Positions 17,109-24,777 of a DNA stretch of 34,520 bases are shown here, in pieces. The position numbers were made by a program, and so were the translations under genes. Source of the stretch: Vreelandella boliviensis LC1 (GTDB taxonomy: Bacteria; Pseudomonadota; Gammaproteobacteria; Pseudomonadales; Halomonadaceae); the NCBI RefSeq assembly GCF_000236035.1, contig NZ_JH393260.1:54952-89471 (forward strand), read 5' to 3'. Each line of letters starts with the position of its first letter. Within the stretch, counting starts at the first letter, position 1. A model generated the notes under the pieces. That model ran no database searches. It had not been told where the DNA came from and saw only the letters and a list, made by a program, of their open reading frames with translations.

Positions 17109-17160
17109 GCTTGGTTTAAACACCTAGTTTAAAGTGTAACTGCCTAGCAGAACCCATAGA

Positions 17161-17188
17161 ACCGGCCTCTTTTGAGGCCGGTTTTTTT
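17161..17188 (+). terminator. Rho-independent terminator of the porin gene
   Basis: A 9-bp perfect stem, ACCGGCCTC (17161-17169) with GAGGCCGGT (17174-17182), has a TTTT loop. It runs into a T tract to 17188. Confidence 0.95.
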
Positions 17189-17278
17189 ACTTATGTAGGT
17201 TTCTTCGGATAAATAGACGGGTGGATGGTTTAATTCGAAGGTACTTTCCATATTGCGAACGTTATGTAGCTTATTACT

Positions 17279-17287
17279 TGTTATGAT
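17279..17287 (+). promoter_or_regulatory. Possible extended -10 promoter for pgm
   Basis: TGTTATGAT contains TG-N-TATGAT, an extended -10, about 70 bases upstream of the pgm ATG. No good -35 is seen at 17 bases, so this is tentative. Confidence 0.35.
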
Positions 17288-17359
17288 CTTCAGTGAGCCA
17301 CACGAACGCAGATACAGAAATATTGATGAGACCGTGCATTTACTTCGATGGAGTGAGTA

Positions 17360-18955
17360 ATGAAAGCCGTCTTAAAAGCATTTTACGAACAACAACCAAA
17401 TGTCAGCGTTTCTAAGCAGCGCGTAACGTTTGGAACCTCCGGTCATCGTGGACGTTCTCTCGAGCGTACATTTAACGCCTCGCATATTTACGCGATCACC
17501 CAGGCGGTGATCGATTATCGCCTTGAGGCGGGCTATCAGGGGCCGCTGTTTTTAGGTTTCGATACCCACGCGCTATCACGGCCTGCCTGGGAGTGCGCAC
17601 TACAGGTGTTAGCTGCCAATAAGGTGCCGGTGTTTGTCGAGAAAGATCACGGCTACACTGCGACACCGCTAATTAGCCAGGCAATTCTGCACCACAATCG
17701 CCCTCAAGGTCAGGCGACGCCCGATGTGGCGCTTGCGGATGGCTTAATCATCACGCCCTCGCATAACCCGCCGGAAGATGGCGGCATAAAGTACAACCCG
17801 CACCACGGCGGCCCTGCGGATACCGATGCCACCCGCTGGATTGAGCTGCGCGCCAACGCTTATCTACTGCGCCAATTAGAAGATGTGCCCACCGTGCCCG
17901 TTGATGAGGCGCTTGCCCACGCCCAGGAGTACGATTTCACCGCACATTACGTTGCCAGGCTCGGCAGCGTGGTCGATATCGCCGCGATTCAGGGTGCGAA
18001 CCTGACCTTAGGTGCCGACCCTATGGGTGGCACAGCGCTGCCGGTATGGCAGGCGATAGCAGCGCACTACAGCCTCAACCTTGAGGTGGTGAACACTACG
18101 GTGGATGCTGAGTTTGCGTTTATGCCACCAGATCACGACGGCAAAACCCGTATGGATTGCTCAAGCCCCGCGGCGATGGCCAATCTTCTCAAGATTAAAG
18201 ATCGCTTCGATATCGCTTTTGGTAACGACCCCGATGCCGACCGTCACGGCATTGTCGATGCCAACGGCTTGATGAACCCAAATCACTTTTTGGCCGTGTG
18301 CATTGATTACCTGATGACCCATCGGCCAGAGTGGGCGGCTAGCTTAAAAGTCGGCAAGACACTGGTGTCATCTTCGATGATTGATCGGGTCGTGGCTTCC
18401 CACCAGCGCGAGTTGTATGAAGTACCGGTGGGCTTTAAGTGGTTTGTGGAGGGTCTGTACGAAGGTTGGCTGGCGTTTGGCGGTGAAGAGAGCGCAGGCG
18501 CAAGTTTGCTAACCCGCGACGGCAAGGCGTGGTCCACCGATAAAGACGGTATTGTGCTGTGTTTGTTGGCCGCGGAAATTATGTCCGTCACCGGTAAAAC
18601 GCCCAGCGAGTATTATCGCAGCCTCACCGAGCGCTTCGGCGAGCCTTTTTATAAGCGCGTGGATACTGCCTGTTCAGCCGAGGAGAAAGCGGCGTTTAAA
18701 AACCTGACTGCCGAGAGCGTGACCGAGCAGCAACTGGCTGGTGATCCGATTACTGCCGTGCTTGTCAACGCACCTGGTAATGGCGCTGCTATTGGCGGTA
18801 TCAAAGTCACTACCGGGAACGGTTGGTTTGCCGCCCGGCCCAGCGGCACGGAATCGCTTTATAAGGTCTATGCCGAAAGCTTCAAAGGCGAGAAGCATCT
18901 GGACGAATTGATTGAAAACGCCCAAGCTCTATTAGCCAAGGTGTTGAACGGCTAG
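17360..18955 (+). CDS. pgm: Phosphoglucomutase (alpha-D-glucose phosphate-specific)
   Basis: Interconverts glucose 1-phosphate and glucose 6-phosphate, linking glycolysis with glycogen and surface-sugar synthesis. The 531 residues align through their length with E. coli Pgm. Seen: GTSGHRG, the catalytic phosphoserine loop TPSHNPPEDGG (S134), the metal loop FGNDPDADRHG (D290, D292, D294), VPVGFKWFVEGL, the sugar-specificity loop GGEESAGAS, and the phosphate-binding RPSGTE. The ATG at 17360 follows GGAGTGAGTA, with GGAG about 7 bases upstream. It converges with rfaH, the stops being 26 bases apart with no strong T-tract terminator. Confidence 0.97.
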   Translation: MKAVLKAFYEQQPNVSVSKQRVTFGTSGHRGRSLERTFNASHIYAITQAVIDYRLEAGYQGPLFLGFDTHALSRPAWECALQVLAANKVPVFVEKDHGYTATPLISQAILHHNRPQGQATPDVALADGLIITPSHNPPEDGGIKYNPHHGGPADTDATRWIELRANAYLLRQLEDVPTVPVDEALAHAQEYDFTAHYVARLGSVVDIAAIQGANLTLGADPMGGTALPVWQAIAAHYSLNLEVVNTTVDAEFAFMPPDHDGKTRMDCSSPAAMANLLKIKDRFDIAFGNDPDADRHGIVDANGLMNPNHFLAVCIDYLMTHRPEWAASLKVGKTLVSSSMIDRVVASHQRELYEVPVGFKWFVEGLYEGWLAFGGEESAGASLLTRDGKAWSTDKDGIVLCLLAAEIMSVTGKTPSEYYRSLTERFGEPFYKRVDTACSAEEKAAFKNLTAESVTEQQLAGDPITAVLVNAPGNGAAIGGIKVTTGNGWFAARPSGTESLYKVYAESFKGEKHLDELIENAQALLAKVLNG

Positions 18956-18981
18956 CTCGTTACCAGCCGTTAGAGTGTCAT

Positions 18982-19506
18982 TCACTGCCCACTTTTTTGT
19001 AGACTATTCACTGCTATATCAAGGTGCTGAGGCCGGTTGAGCACATTAAGCAGGACGATAGCTCGCTCTTCCCCTTTGCAGCGAGTAAAGATAGCTTCGA
19101 GGTCTTTGAAGGGGCCGTCGGTGATAGTGACTTTCTCACCAGCACTGAAATAGGTGTGAATACCTTCCTGGTGGTGCGGCTGGGCACGGAGGGTTTCAAC
19201 GAGCTGTGAGGGCACAGCGACAGGCCTGTTGCCGAAGGTGATCAGTCGCAGAACGCCGCGGGTGGAGCGAATGGGCCCCCAGTTGCTGGCGACCTGATCT
19301 AAACAGATAAACAGGTAGTAGGGGAATAGCGGTTCGGACACGATAGTGAGCTTGCCCTGGCGTTTACGTTGGCTACTCAGCACAGGGTGAAACACTTCAT
19401 AACCCTGGTTGGTGAGATGTTCGGCGGCGCGAAATGATTCACCGCCTTTGCATTGAATTACGTACCAAGAAGGTATCGCATCCTCTGCGTCGCTGAAAGA
19501 GTCCAT
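18982..19506 (-). CDS. rfaH: NusG-family antiterminator RfaH
   Basis: Specialised NusG paralogue that joins RNA polymerase at ops sites and lets long surface-polysaccharide or virulence operons be read through. The NGN domain starts WYVIQCKGGESFRAAEHL and includes SEPLFPYYLFICLD and STRGVLRLITFGNRPVAVP, which fit RfaH more than NusG (the SEPLFPxYLF block is typical). The C-terminal part (GEKVTITDGPFKDLEAIFT) is the KOW region. I use the Met at 19506, which has AAAGGA 7 bases upstream and gives 174 residues. A longer frame to 19551 would add 15 residues with no clear ribosome site. No obvious ops element occurs upstream of any operon in the window, so the targets lie elsewhere. Confidence 0.92.
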   Translation of the reverse strand: MDSFSDAEDAIPSWYVIQCKGGESFRAAEHLTNQGYEVFHPVLSSQRKRQGKLTIVSEPLFPYYLFICLDQVASNWGPIRSTRGVLRLITFGNRPVAVPSQLVETLRAQPHHQEGIHTYFSAGEKVTITDGPFKDLEAIFTRCKGEERAIVLLNVLNRPQHLDIAVNSLQKSGQ

Positions 19507-19857
19507 CCGTTCGTCCTTTGGCATAGCGCGTATTAACTGTGTGTACCTCAACGAGAAGGCTACGGTAGCATCTTGTCTTATGTGTGTACCGTTTGATCAA
19601 TATTTTTCTGGCAGGTTTCAAAGCGCTTGGAAACTTATAGATTAGACTTTGCTCGTGCCTTAAGTTAATTTTTTAGCTCCTTACTTCAACGTGGCGATCA
19701 TGTAAAGATCGCGCATGGTTGATACCTTTCAACGTTTGCCAGACCAGAATCTTGGTAAAATTGATTGATAAATTGGTTTAAGCGATACTGCCACCATCCG
19801 TAGCAACAGCAAATGGATACACATTCTGCAGTTAATCTATAAATTCAGGGACACTTA
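19507..19857. promoter_or_regulatory. Divergent intergenic region rfaH / diguanylate cyclase
   Basis: These 351 bases hold no gene I can support. The clear signals are a 20-bp near-palindrome at 19615-19634 and a perfect 6-bp dyad, GCGATC (19694-19699) with GATCGC (19707-19712). Promoters of both flanking genes should be here, but I cannot place boxes confidently. Confidence 0.5.
19615..19634. promoter_or_regulatory. Near-perfect 20-bp palindrome, operator-like
   Basis: GTTTCAAAGCGCTTGGAAAC matches its reverse complement at 18 of 20 positions, centred on AGCGCT. This GC-centred form with AAA/TTT arms is typical of operators for LacI-type dimers, but the binding protein is unknown. Confidence 0.5.
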
Positions 19858-21879
19858 GTGCGTCTGGCTTTCCCGCTAAAACGTATGCTTATCTCCCGTT
19901 CATTAAGGGGCCGGCTATTGCTGGGTCTTGCGGCTACCTGGTTTTTGGTGGTTACCCTGGTGCTAGGTATGTCCTGGCAACTTGGAAAAACCATGGTGCA
20001 AGAAACCAATATGTCGCACCTGCGTTATGAAGCCACTCTATTGGCTGATGAAGTCACCCAACAGGTTGAGATGCGTTTTCAGGCGTTAGAGCGCCTAGCT
20101 GGAATGATTGGTGACACCGAAGATGCATCTTGGATCAGCTATCAGCTGCAGCAAAACGATAGTTTGTTGGCCTGGTTCGAGGGCATTGTTGTGGGTGATC
20201 GCAATGGGACAATAGTGGCGGATTGGCCCGCCATTGTTGGGCGGGTTGGGCTGGAAACCTCACAGCTTGAGTACTTCCGCATGTTGCGAGGTACTCGTCG
20301 GCCCTATGTAAGCGAGCCATTTGCAGGGCGAGCGAGCGGGATGCCGCTGGTGTTAGTAAGTGTGCCGCGCTTCACCGATCAGGGCGAGTTTGATGGCTTT
20401 GTGGGGGGGATTCTTAGTCTTGACTCAGGGGGCATCTTCAGCCGTTTAGCCAAGGTGCGTTTGGGTGAGAATGGCTATGCGGCTATTGCCACTGCGTCAG
20501 GGAAAGTGTTGTCTCACCCGGATCGCTCCTTGATTAATGATTCTGTTCCCGACAAGTCATTTAACCCGTGGTTAGACCTTGCGCTGGATGGCTGGGAGGG
20601 AGATGGTTTAGGCAAACTATTAAGTGGTCAAATGGCACTTCAGTCTTATGCCCAGGTATGGCCTGCAGGCTGGGTGGTGGGTCTTTACTTGCCGGTTGAT
20701 CAAGCGCAACTTCCGCTGGCTGACTTTATTCAGAAATTGTGGTGGTTATGGGTACTTTTTGCGCTCTCTATGCTGCCCCTCCTGTGGTGGTTGTTGGGCC
20801 GAGTGCTTTCACCTTTGAGGCATTTGGAAAAGCAGATTGGTGAAGTGGGGCTCGGCTATCGTGAGAATGTAACCCTGGCGACGAATATGCAGGAGTTGCA
20901 GCAGGTAGCAGGTACCTTTAACCGAGTAGAAGAAGAGCGTCAGCTTTTACTCGGTAATCTTCAAGAGCGCGAGGCATTTCTAGACTCGGTGCTCAATGCC
21001 GCGCCTCAAGGTATGTTTGTCGCCAATATGAAGGGTGACATTACTTATATGAACCCTGCGTTATTAGAAATGTTGGGAATTTCCGCTGACGCACCCATGG
21101 AGACATGGCTGACGCAGATCCATACTAACGATATCACCGGTGCCGAGGATATGTGGCTGCATAGCCTGCGCACGGGCAGTGATTTTGTTCGTCAACTGAG
21201 ATTCTTACGCAGCGATAAAGAACAGCTGTGGCTGGATATTCATGCCCGCGTGGTCACGCTTTCTCAAGATGGACATACCCTTGGTTTAGTAGGGGTTGTC
21301 AAAGACATCACCGAGCGCCGCGAGCAGGAAGCTATTCAGCGCTGGGAGGCGGAGCATGATCCGTTAACCGGGCTGTTGAATCGCCGTGGCTTCGAGCGCC
21401 GCTTGGAAGAAGCCTTTGCCGATTTCCAAAAAACCAGCACGCCTTCAGCTCTTTTGCTGTTCGATTTGGATCACTTTAAACCCATCAATGACGAAGGTGG
21501 ACATGCCCTAGGCGACGAAATGTTGCGTCGTATTGCGCAGGTGGTTGCCTGGGAAGTTCGCCGTAGTGACCATGTGGCGCGCCAGGGGGGCGACGAGTTT
21601 GGCGTGCTGCTCCCCAGCTGCACCCTGGCTCAGGCAAGAAGGATCGCAGAGTCATTGCGTCAATCGGTTAGCGAAATCTCCGTCACTCATGAAGGCAAAG
21701 AGTACATGGTCACTTTAAGTATCGGCGTGACTACCTTTGATGATAATGACTCTAGTGTGGTCGATGTCCTGGCGCGTGCCGATGCCGGTAGCTACAAAGC
21801 CAAGGAGCACGGCCGTGATGGGGTTGTGATTAATATGCCCCATGATGATGCCATGGCGCTTTTCGACCCGCAGAAATAA
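19858..21879 (+). CDS. Sensory diguanylate cyclase (periplasmic sensor, PAS, GGDEF)
   Basis: Makes cyclic di-GMP from two GTP, which usually favours biofilm over motility. In 673 residues: a first membrane helix (about 20-41), an extracytoplasmic region of about 240 residues with the dCache-like pattern (WFEGIVVGDRNGTIVADWP; GYAAIATASGKVLSHPD), a second helix (about 291-314), a probable HAMP (315-365), a PAS domain (about 370-485, ending VGVVKDITERREQ) and a GGDEF domain (about 495-660). The active motif RQGGDEF (577-581) is intact, and RRSD (568-571) five residues before it fits a product-inhibition I-site, so the enzyme should be active and feedback-controlled. No EAL domain. The start is GTG at 19858; ATG at 19885 is an alternative. 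Signal unknown. Confidence 0.93.
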   Translation: MRLAFPLKRMLISRSLRGRLLLGLAATWFLVVTLVLGMSWQLGKTMVQETNMSHLRYEATLLADEVTQQVEMRFQALERLAGMIGDTEDASWISYQLQQNDSLLAWFEGIVVGDRNGTIVADWPAIVGRVGLETSQLEYFRMLRGTRRPYVSEPFAGRASGMPLVLVSVPRFTDQGEFDGFVGGILSLDSGGIFSRLAKVRLGENGYAAIATASGKVLSHPDRSLINDSVPDKSFNPWLDLALDGWEGDGLGKLLSGQMALQSYAQVWPAGWVVGLYLPVDQAQLPLADFIQKLWWLWVLFALSMLPLLWWLLGRVLSPLRHLEKQIGEVGLGYRENVTLATNMQELQQVAGTFNRVEEERQLLLGNLQEREAFLDSVLNAAPQGMFVANMKGDITYMNPALLEMLGISADAPMETWLTQIHTNDITGAEDMWLHSLRTGSDFVRQLRFLRSDKEQLWLDIHARVVTLSQDGHTLGLVGVVKDITERREQEAIQRWEAEHDPLTGLLNRRGFERRLEEAFADFQKTSTPSALLLFDLDHFKPINDEGGHALGDEMLRRIAQVVAWEVRRSDHVARQGGDEFGVLLPSCTLAQARRIAESLRQSVSEISVTHEGKEYMVTLSIGVTTFDDNDSSVVDVLARADAGSYKAKEHGRDGVVINMPHDDAMALFDPQK

Positions 21880-22022
21880 TCTCCTAGTAAGCGCTCTAAG
21901 CCGCCGTATAGGCTTAAGGCGCTTGCCAGTCGACAAAACTTGCTCAGCAGTAGATTATAAGCAGGTGCTAAACTTGTTGTTGGAAGCCAGTTTTTAAAAT
22001 CAAGGCTGACCGAGATACTGTT

Positions 22023-22970
22023 GTGAACCTACTTGAATTGTTTGCCCGCACGCTTGATGTCACGCTGCCTGTATTCGCGATGGTGTTTTTAGGCCTAGCC
22101 CTTAAGCGCTTGAAATTGATCGATAGCGCTTTCGTCTCGACCGCTTCAGCACTGGTATTTAGAGCAACGCTCCCCACCTTGATTTTCCTTAGTTTGATAA
22201 AAGCTGACTTAAGCGTTGCACTAGACGTTTCGCTGATGGTTTTTTTTGCCGCTGCTACGCTCGGCCAGTTCCTGCTCAGTTGGGCATGGGCGCACTACCG
22301 TGTTGCTCACCAGGATCGCGGTATTTACGTCCAGGGCGCGTTTCGCGGTAATTGCGGGGTAGTGGGCTTAGCATTAGCGGCGGGTATGTACGGTAACTAT
22401 GGCCTGTCAGCGGGCAGCCTTCTGCTGGGCTTGGTGATTGTGATGTACAACGCATTTTCGGTTGTCGTACTGGCATTCTATCAACCTGGCCAGTCCACCG
22501 ATTGGCGCAGCCTGCTCAAGCATGTAGCGAAAAATCCGCTGATTATTTCCGTGTTTGCGGCATTACCCTTCACCGCGCTCTCGATTCCGCTGCCCAGTTG
22601 GGTGATTACCTCGGGGGACTATTTTGCCTCTTTAACACTGCCGCTGGCGTTGATTTGTATTGGCGCGACGCTCTCGGTTTCTAGCATGCGCGACAGCAGC
22701 CAAGTGGCACTAGGCGCTAGCTTGATGAAGATGGTAACGCTACCGATACTCTCCACTTTGGCGGCCTGGATGATGGGTTTCTCAGGCGAACAGCTGGGCT
22801 TGCTGTTCCTATTCTTTGCCAGCCCCACCGCCGCCGCCAGCTTTGTGATGGTAAAAGCGATTGGCGGCAATGTGCCATTAGCAGCCAATATCATCGCCAT
22901 CACCACGCTGATGGCGAGCATTACTGTTACGCTGGGCGTCTTTGTGCTGCGTTTACTTGGTTGGATATAG
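22023..22970 (+). CDS. AEC-family (auxin efflux carrier-like) transporter
   Basis: Integral membrane permease; bacterial AEC members move malonate, malate or other small carboxylates, but the substrate cannot be read from sequence. The 315 residues form about ten hydrophobic segments in two halves. The conserved block GAFRGNCGVVGLALA is at mid-length, and the second half holds KNPLIISVFAALPFT, SLTLPLALICIGATLS and FASPTAAASFVMVKAIGGN. The start is GTG at 22023. Transcribed alone: the upstream cyclase ends 143 bases earlier and the tRNA follows. Confidence 0.9.
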   Translation: MNLLELFARTLDVTLPVFAMVFLGLALKRLKLIDSAFVSTASALVFRATLPTLIFLSLIKADLSVALDVSLMVFFAAATLGQFLLSWAWAHYRVAHQDRGIYVQGAFRGNCGVVGLALAAGMYGNYGLSAGSLLLGLVIVMYNAFSVVVLAFYQPGQSTDWRSLLKHVAKNPLIISVFAALPFTALSIPLPSWVITSGDYFASLTLPLALICIGATLSVSSMRDSSQVALGASLMKMVTLPILSTLAAWMMGFSGEQLGLLFLFFASPTAAASFVMVKAIGGNVPLAANIIAITTLMASITVTLGVFVLRLLGWI

Positions 22971-22990
22971 AGTTGAATAGCGCAGCTCGG

Positions 22991-23020
22991 TTGGCCCTGC
23001 CTAAGCCAACGCGTTATACT
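22991..23020 (+). promoter_or_regulatory. Promoter of tRNA-Arg with GC-rich discriminator
   Basis: TTGGCC (22991-22996) and TATACT (23015-23020) are 18 bases apart. ACGCGCCCGC follows at once, a GC-rich discriminator typical of stringently controlled stable-RNA promoters. The mature tRNA starts 31 bases past the -10. Confidence 0.65.
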
Positions 23021-23050
23021 ACGCGCCCGCTAGTTTAGTAGAACGGCTAA

Positions 23051-23127
23051 GTCCCTGTAGCTCAGTAGGATAGAGCAGCCGCCTCCTAAGCGGCAGGTCG
23101 CAGGTTCGACTCCTGCCAGGGACGCCA
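23051..23127 (+). tRNA. tRNA-Arg (anticodon CCT)
   Basis: 77 bases. Acceptor GTCCCTG (23051-23057) pairs with CAGGGAC (23117-23123), then discriminator G and an encoded CCA. The anticodon stem GCCGC/GCGGC encloses loop CTCCTAA, giving anticodon CCT and reading AGG. The T arm GCAGG-TTCGACT-CCTGC is complete. Its 3' end (from 23108-23110 to 23127) is the attachment site of the islands that follow: copies recur at 24314-24333 and 29002-29020. The tRNA itself is intact. Confidence 0.97.
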
Positions 23128-23128
23128 T
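23110..23128 (+). repeat. Left attachment site (attL) at the tRNA-Arg 3' end
   Basis: CTCCTGCCAGGGACGCCAT, 19 bases identical to 29002-29020 and 17 of 18 identical to 24316-24333. It covers the 3' half of the T arm, the acceptor strand and CCA, the classic target of tyrosine integrases. Confidence 0.9.
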
Positions 23129-23250
23129 ATCACTTCTTCTTGTCTCACCACTTAACCCCATAAAGCCAGCAACCATGCGATTTTAAGCTGTGGTATATCT
23201 AATACGGTTACTGTGGCAAAAAAGAACCCTGCTAATGCGGGGCTGAATAA

Positions 23251-23610
23251 TTAAGCGGTCTGACTCATCAAGCTCTCATAAGGGATTCGAAGGCCTTCAT
23301 GCAGGCTCTTGATCATACGAAGGCTGAGTTTTCGCTTACGGTTCAGCACCTCTGAAACTCGGCCGCTAGAACCGATGTATGCTTCAAGATCACGCGGCGT
23401 TAGCCCCTGCTGCTCCATGCGGAATTTGATCGCCTCAATAGGATCAGACGGCCCGATGGAAAAGTGTTTATCCTCATATTTTTCTATGAGGATTGAGAGC
23501 ACTTCGATCTCGTCCGCTTCAGGAGTACCTGGCTCAGCAGCCCAAAGCTCCTCAAGACGAGCAAATGCGCGGTCAAGATCGGCATCGTTATGGATAGGTT
23601 GAATGTTCAT
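23251..23610 (-). CDS. higA: HigA-type antitoxin (orphan)
   Basis: HigA antitoxins have a helix-turn-helix that represses the hig promoter and neutralises the mRNA-cutting HigB. The 119-residue protein has an acidic N-terminal part (ELWAAEPGTPEADEIEVLSILIEKYEDKHF) typical of the proteobacterial HigA branch. The XRE-type helix-turn-helix lies at about 60-110 (RMEQQGLTPRDLEAYIGSSGRVSEVLNRKRKLSLRMI). The start ATG at 23610 overlaps a TAA stop by one base, and that stop ends a toxin remnant. The toxin body is missing, so this is an antitoxin without its partner. It may have been kept to neutralise toxins from related elements, or simply not yet lost. First gene inside the tRNA-linked island. Confidence 0.9.
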   Translation of the reverse strand: MNIQPIHNDADLDRAFARLEELWAAEPGTPEADEIEVLSILIEKYEDKHFSIGPSDPIEAIKFRMEQQGLTPRDLEAYIGSSGRVSEVLNRKRKLSLRMIKSLHEGLRIPYESLMSQTA

Positions 23611-23675
23611 TATATTGTCTCCGCATCGACTTTATCGTACTGGGCGTGGGTGCCAACAAAACGAACCCAGGCAAT
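23610..23675 (-). pseudogene. higB: higB toxin remnant (C-terminal 21 codons)
   Basis: On the minus strand just before higA, the frame reads IAWVRFVGTHAQYDKVDAET plus Ile and stop. This is the conserved C-terminal end of HigB-family interferases (WVRFVGTHAQYD is very typical). An in-frame TAA (23678-23676) lies immediately before it and the sequence further upstream does not resemble HigB, so about 75 codons are gone. The stop and the higA start overlap in TAATG, the original operon junction. Confidence 0.85.
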
Positions 23676-24161
23676 TTATTGTAATCCTGAGCCGTATTTA
23701 ACGATGCTAAGAAAATAGCATCGTCATCGCCTGACCACCATGCGAGGGCCCAAAGGAGATGGCCTAATGGTGGCCTTAGCTAGAAAGCAGCTTCCTCATC
23801 TGGGCCAGCAGTGCTTTCGAGGTAGGCACCTATAACGATACAAGTTTCTTGATTGGACGAGGTATTGATGTTGCTATCCAGCCAGGGAAAAGCATCACGC
23901 CACACATGACCAATGATGATCACAGGCAAGCATCCCGTGAGATCCGCTTACGCCAGTATGCAGCGTTGGGTGAGTTGCTGGTTGGTTTCTTGCCAGAAGT
24001 TGGTGGCCAACAAGGCATGCCTACGACCCAGCTACCGCCGCGCTTTGAGTGTGAGGCAGCACAAGGTGTAAGAATCAAGTTTGGGCTTTGCCCGCCGTTT
24101 GAAAGAGCTTGAGCAGCAAATGGAGTATGTACCGAGCCTGGACGATGTGGATAGCGCCCAA
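23676..24161. other. Decayed sequence between higB stub and palindrome
   Basis: No intact recognisable gene is seen. A plus-strand frame is open from about 23782 to 24112 (it includes IGRGIDVAIQPGKS and ends CPPFERA) but lacks a convincing start. A second plus-strand frame then covers about 24071-24169 (ARRLKELEQQMEYVP... ending DDVDSAQA), overlapping the first. This fits a frameshifted gene remnant of unknown family, possibly phage-derived. AAAGGAG at 23750-23756 precedes an ATG whose frame closes after 22 codons. A perfect 9-bp inverted repeat sits at 23701-23724. Confidence 0.45.
23701..23724. repeat. Perfect 9-bp inverted repeat next to the higB break
   Basis: ACGATGCTA (23701-23709) and TAGCATCGT (23716-23724) flank a 6-base loop, AGAAAA. 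No T tract follows on either strand. It lies about 25 bases from the point where HigB homology stops. Confidence 0.85.
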
Positions 24162-24228
24162 GCCTAACCGCCATTCGCTAGCGTATGGCCAATGCCCCGC
24201 CTTTGTGCGGGGCGTTGGTGTGTTAGGC
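24162..24228. repeat. Nested palindrome folding as a three-way junction
   Basis: The outer arms GCCTAAC (24162-24168) and GTTAGGC (24222-24228) are perfect inverted repeats. Between them lie a 20-bp near-palindrome (24170-24189, 18 of 20) and a 12-bp hairpin (CCAATGCCCCGC, loop CTTTGT, GCGGGGCGTTGG at 24189-24218, one G-T). The second hairpin alone could be a terminator for the remnant gene whose stop is in the outer arm. Confidence 0.75.
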
Positions 24229-24257
24229 AGGTTAGCATGATGGAGCTGATATATGAG

Positions 24258-24333
24258 TTGGTATATATTTTTATATTAAATGATTTAAAATCATAATGTT
24301 ATGTGATTTTTTAGACTCCTGTCAGGGACGCCA
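24258..24333 (+). repeat. Right attachment junction of first island segment
   Basis: GACTCCTGTCAGGGACGCCA (24314-24333) matches the tRNA-Arg 3' end with a single mismatch. It is preceded by AT-rich sequence beginning TTGGTATATATTTTTATATT (24258), which resembles the sequence before the second junction at 28934. Confidence 0.85.
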
Positions 24334-24492
24334 ACGGCCTGTCTGCGAATTATTTCCCCTGACTTTTTTTCCTTAACATCTAGTGATGATGTGCGTTGGG
24401 CAAGTATTTGCTTGCTTTGATGCGTAATAGCTATTAGATATTGCCCTTCACCCCCATACTGCAGCGACGAATAATAATTAAAGGGAAAGCCC

Positions 24493-24777
24493 GTGCTTAT
24501 CAAAGCAATGATGTTGATGCTGGCGCTATGTTTCGCCAGTGTGGCAAGCGCTGAACAAACGCCCGACATGCCAGGTGAATGGGTAACCCAAGCCGAACTC
24601 ATCGTGAGCGGTGAAGAAACCGGGTGTGACCAAGTGTTTGATACGATACCCGAAGAGCTTTTATTTGCTCAGGGCGGATGCTGTCGAACGTGCTCCAAAG
24701 GAAAAGCATGTGGTAACTCTTGCATTAGCCGTAACTATACCTGCCATCAACCGAGAGGCTGTGCTTGCGATGGTTAG
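24493..24777 (+). CDS. Small secreted cysteine-rich protein
   Basis: 94 residues. A signal peptide (MLIKAMMLMLALCFASVASA, cut before EQTP) leads to a 74-residue mature form. Its first half is acidic and its second half is packed with Cys: GGCCRTCSKGKACGNSCISR followed by three more, nine mature Cys in all. The KxCGxSCI...TC...GCAC pattern recurs in small exported proteins and nuclease C-termini of unknown role and may form disulfides or bind metal. The GTG at 24493 has AAAGGGA 5-10 bases upstream; ATG at 24508 or 24511 would shorten the signal. First gene of the second island segment, about 160 bases from the junction. Function unknown. Confidence 0.8.
   Translation: MLIKAMMLMLALCFASVASAEQTPDMPGEWVTQAELIVSGEETGCDQVFDTIPEELLFAQGGCCRTCSKGKACGNSCISRNYTCHQPRGCACDG

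Noticed and set aside
19559..19572. GGTAGC core resembling an ops element near rfaH
   Set aside because: Only the six-base core plus one T match; the flanks differ from the known ops sequence and no long operon follows.
23920..24174. Minus-strand frame of 84 codons in the higB debris
   Set aside because: Rich in Pro, Ser, Cys and Trp without protein-like pattern, no ribosome site; looks like the antisense of decayed plus-strand sequence.
24162..24228. A true integron attC cassette end
   Set aside because: Outer boxes match, but two internal hairpins form a three-way junction, no integrase and no second attC are seen; kept only as an alternative.
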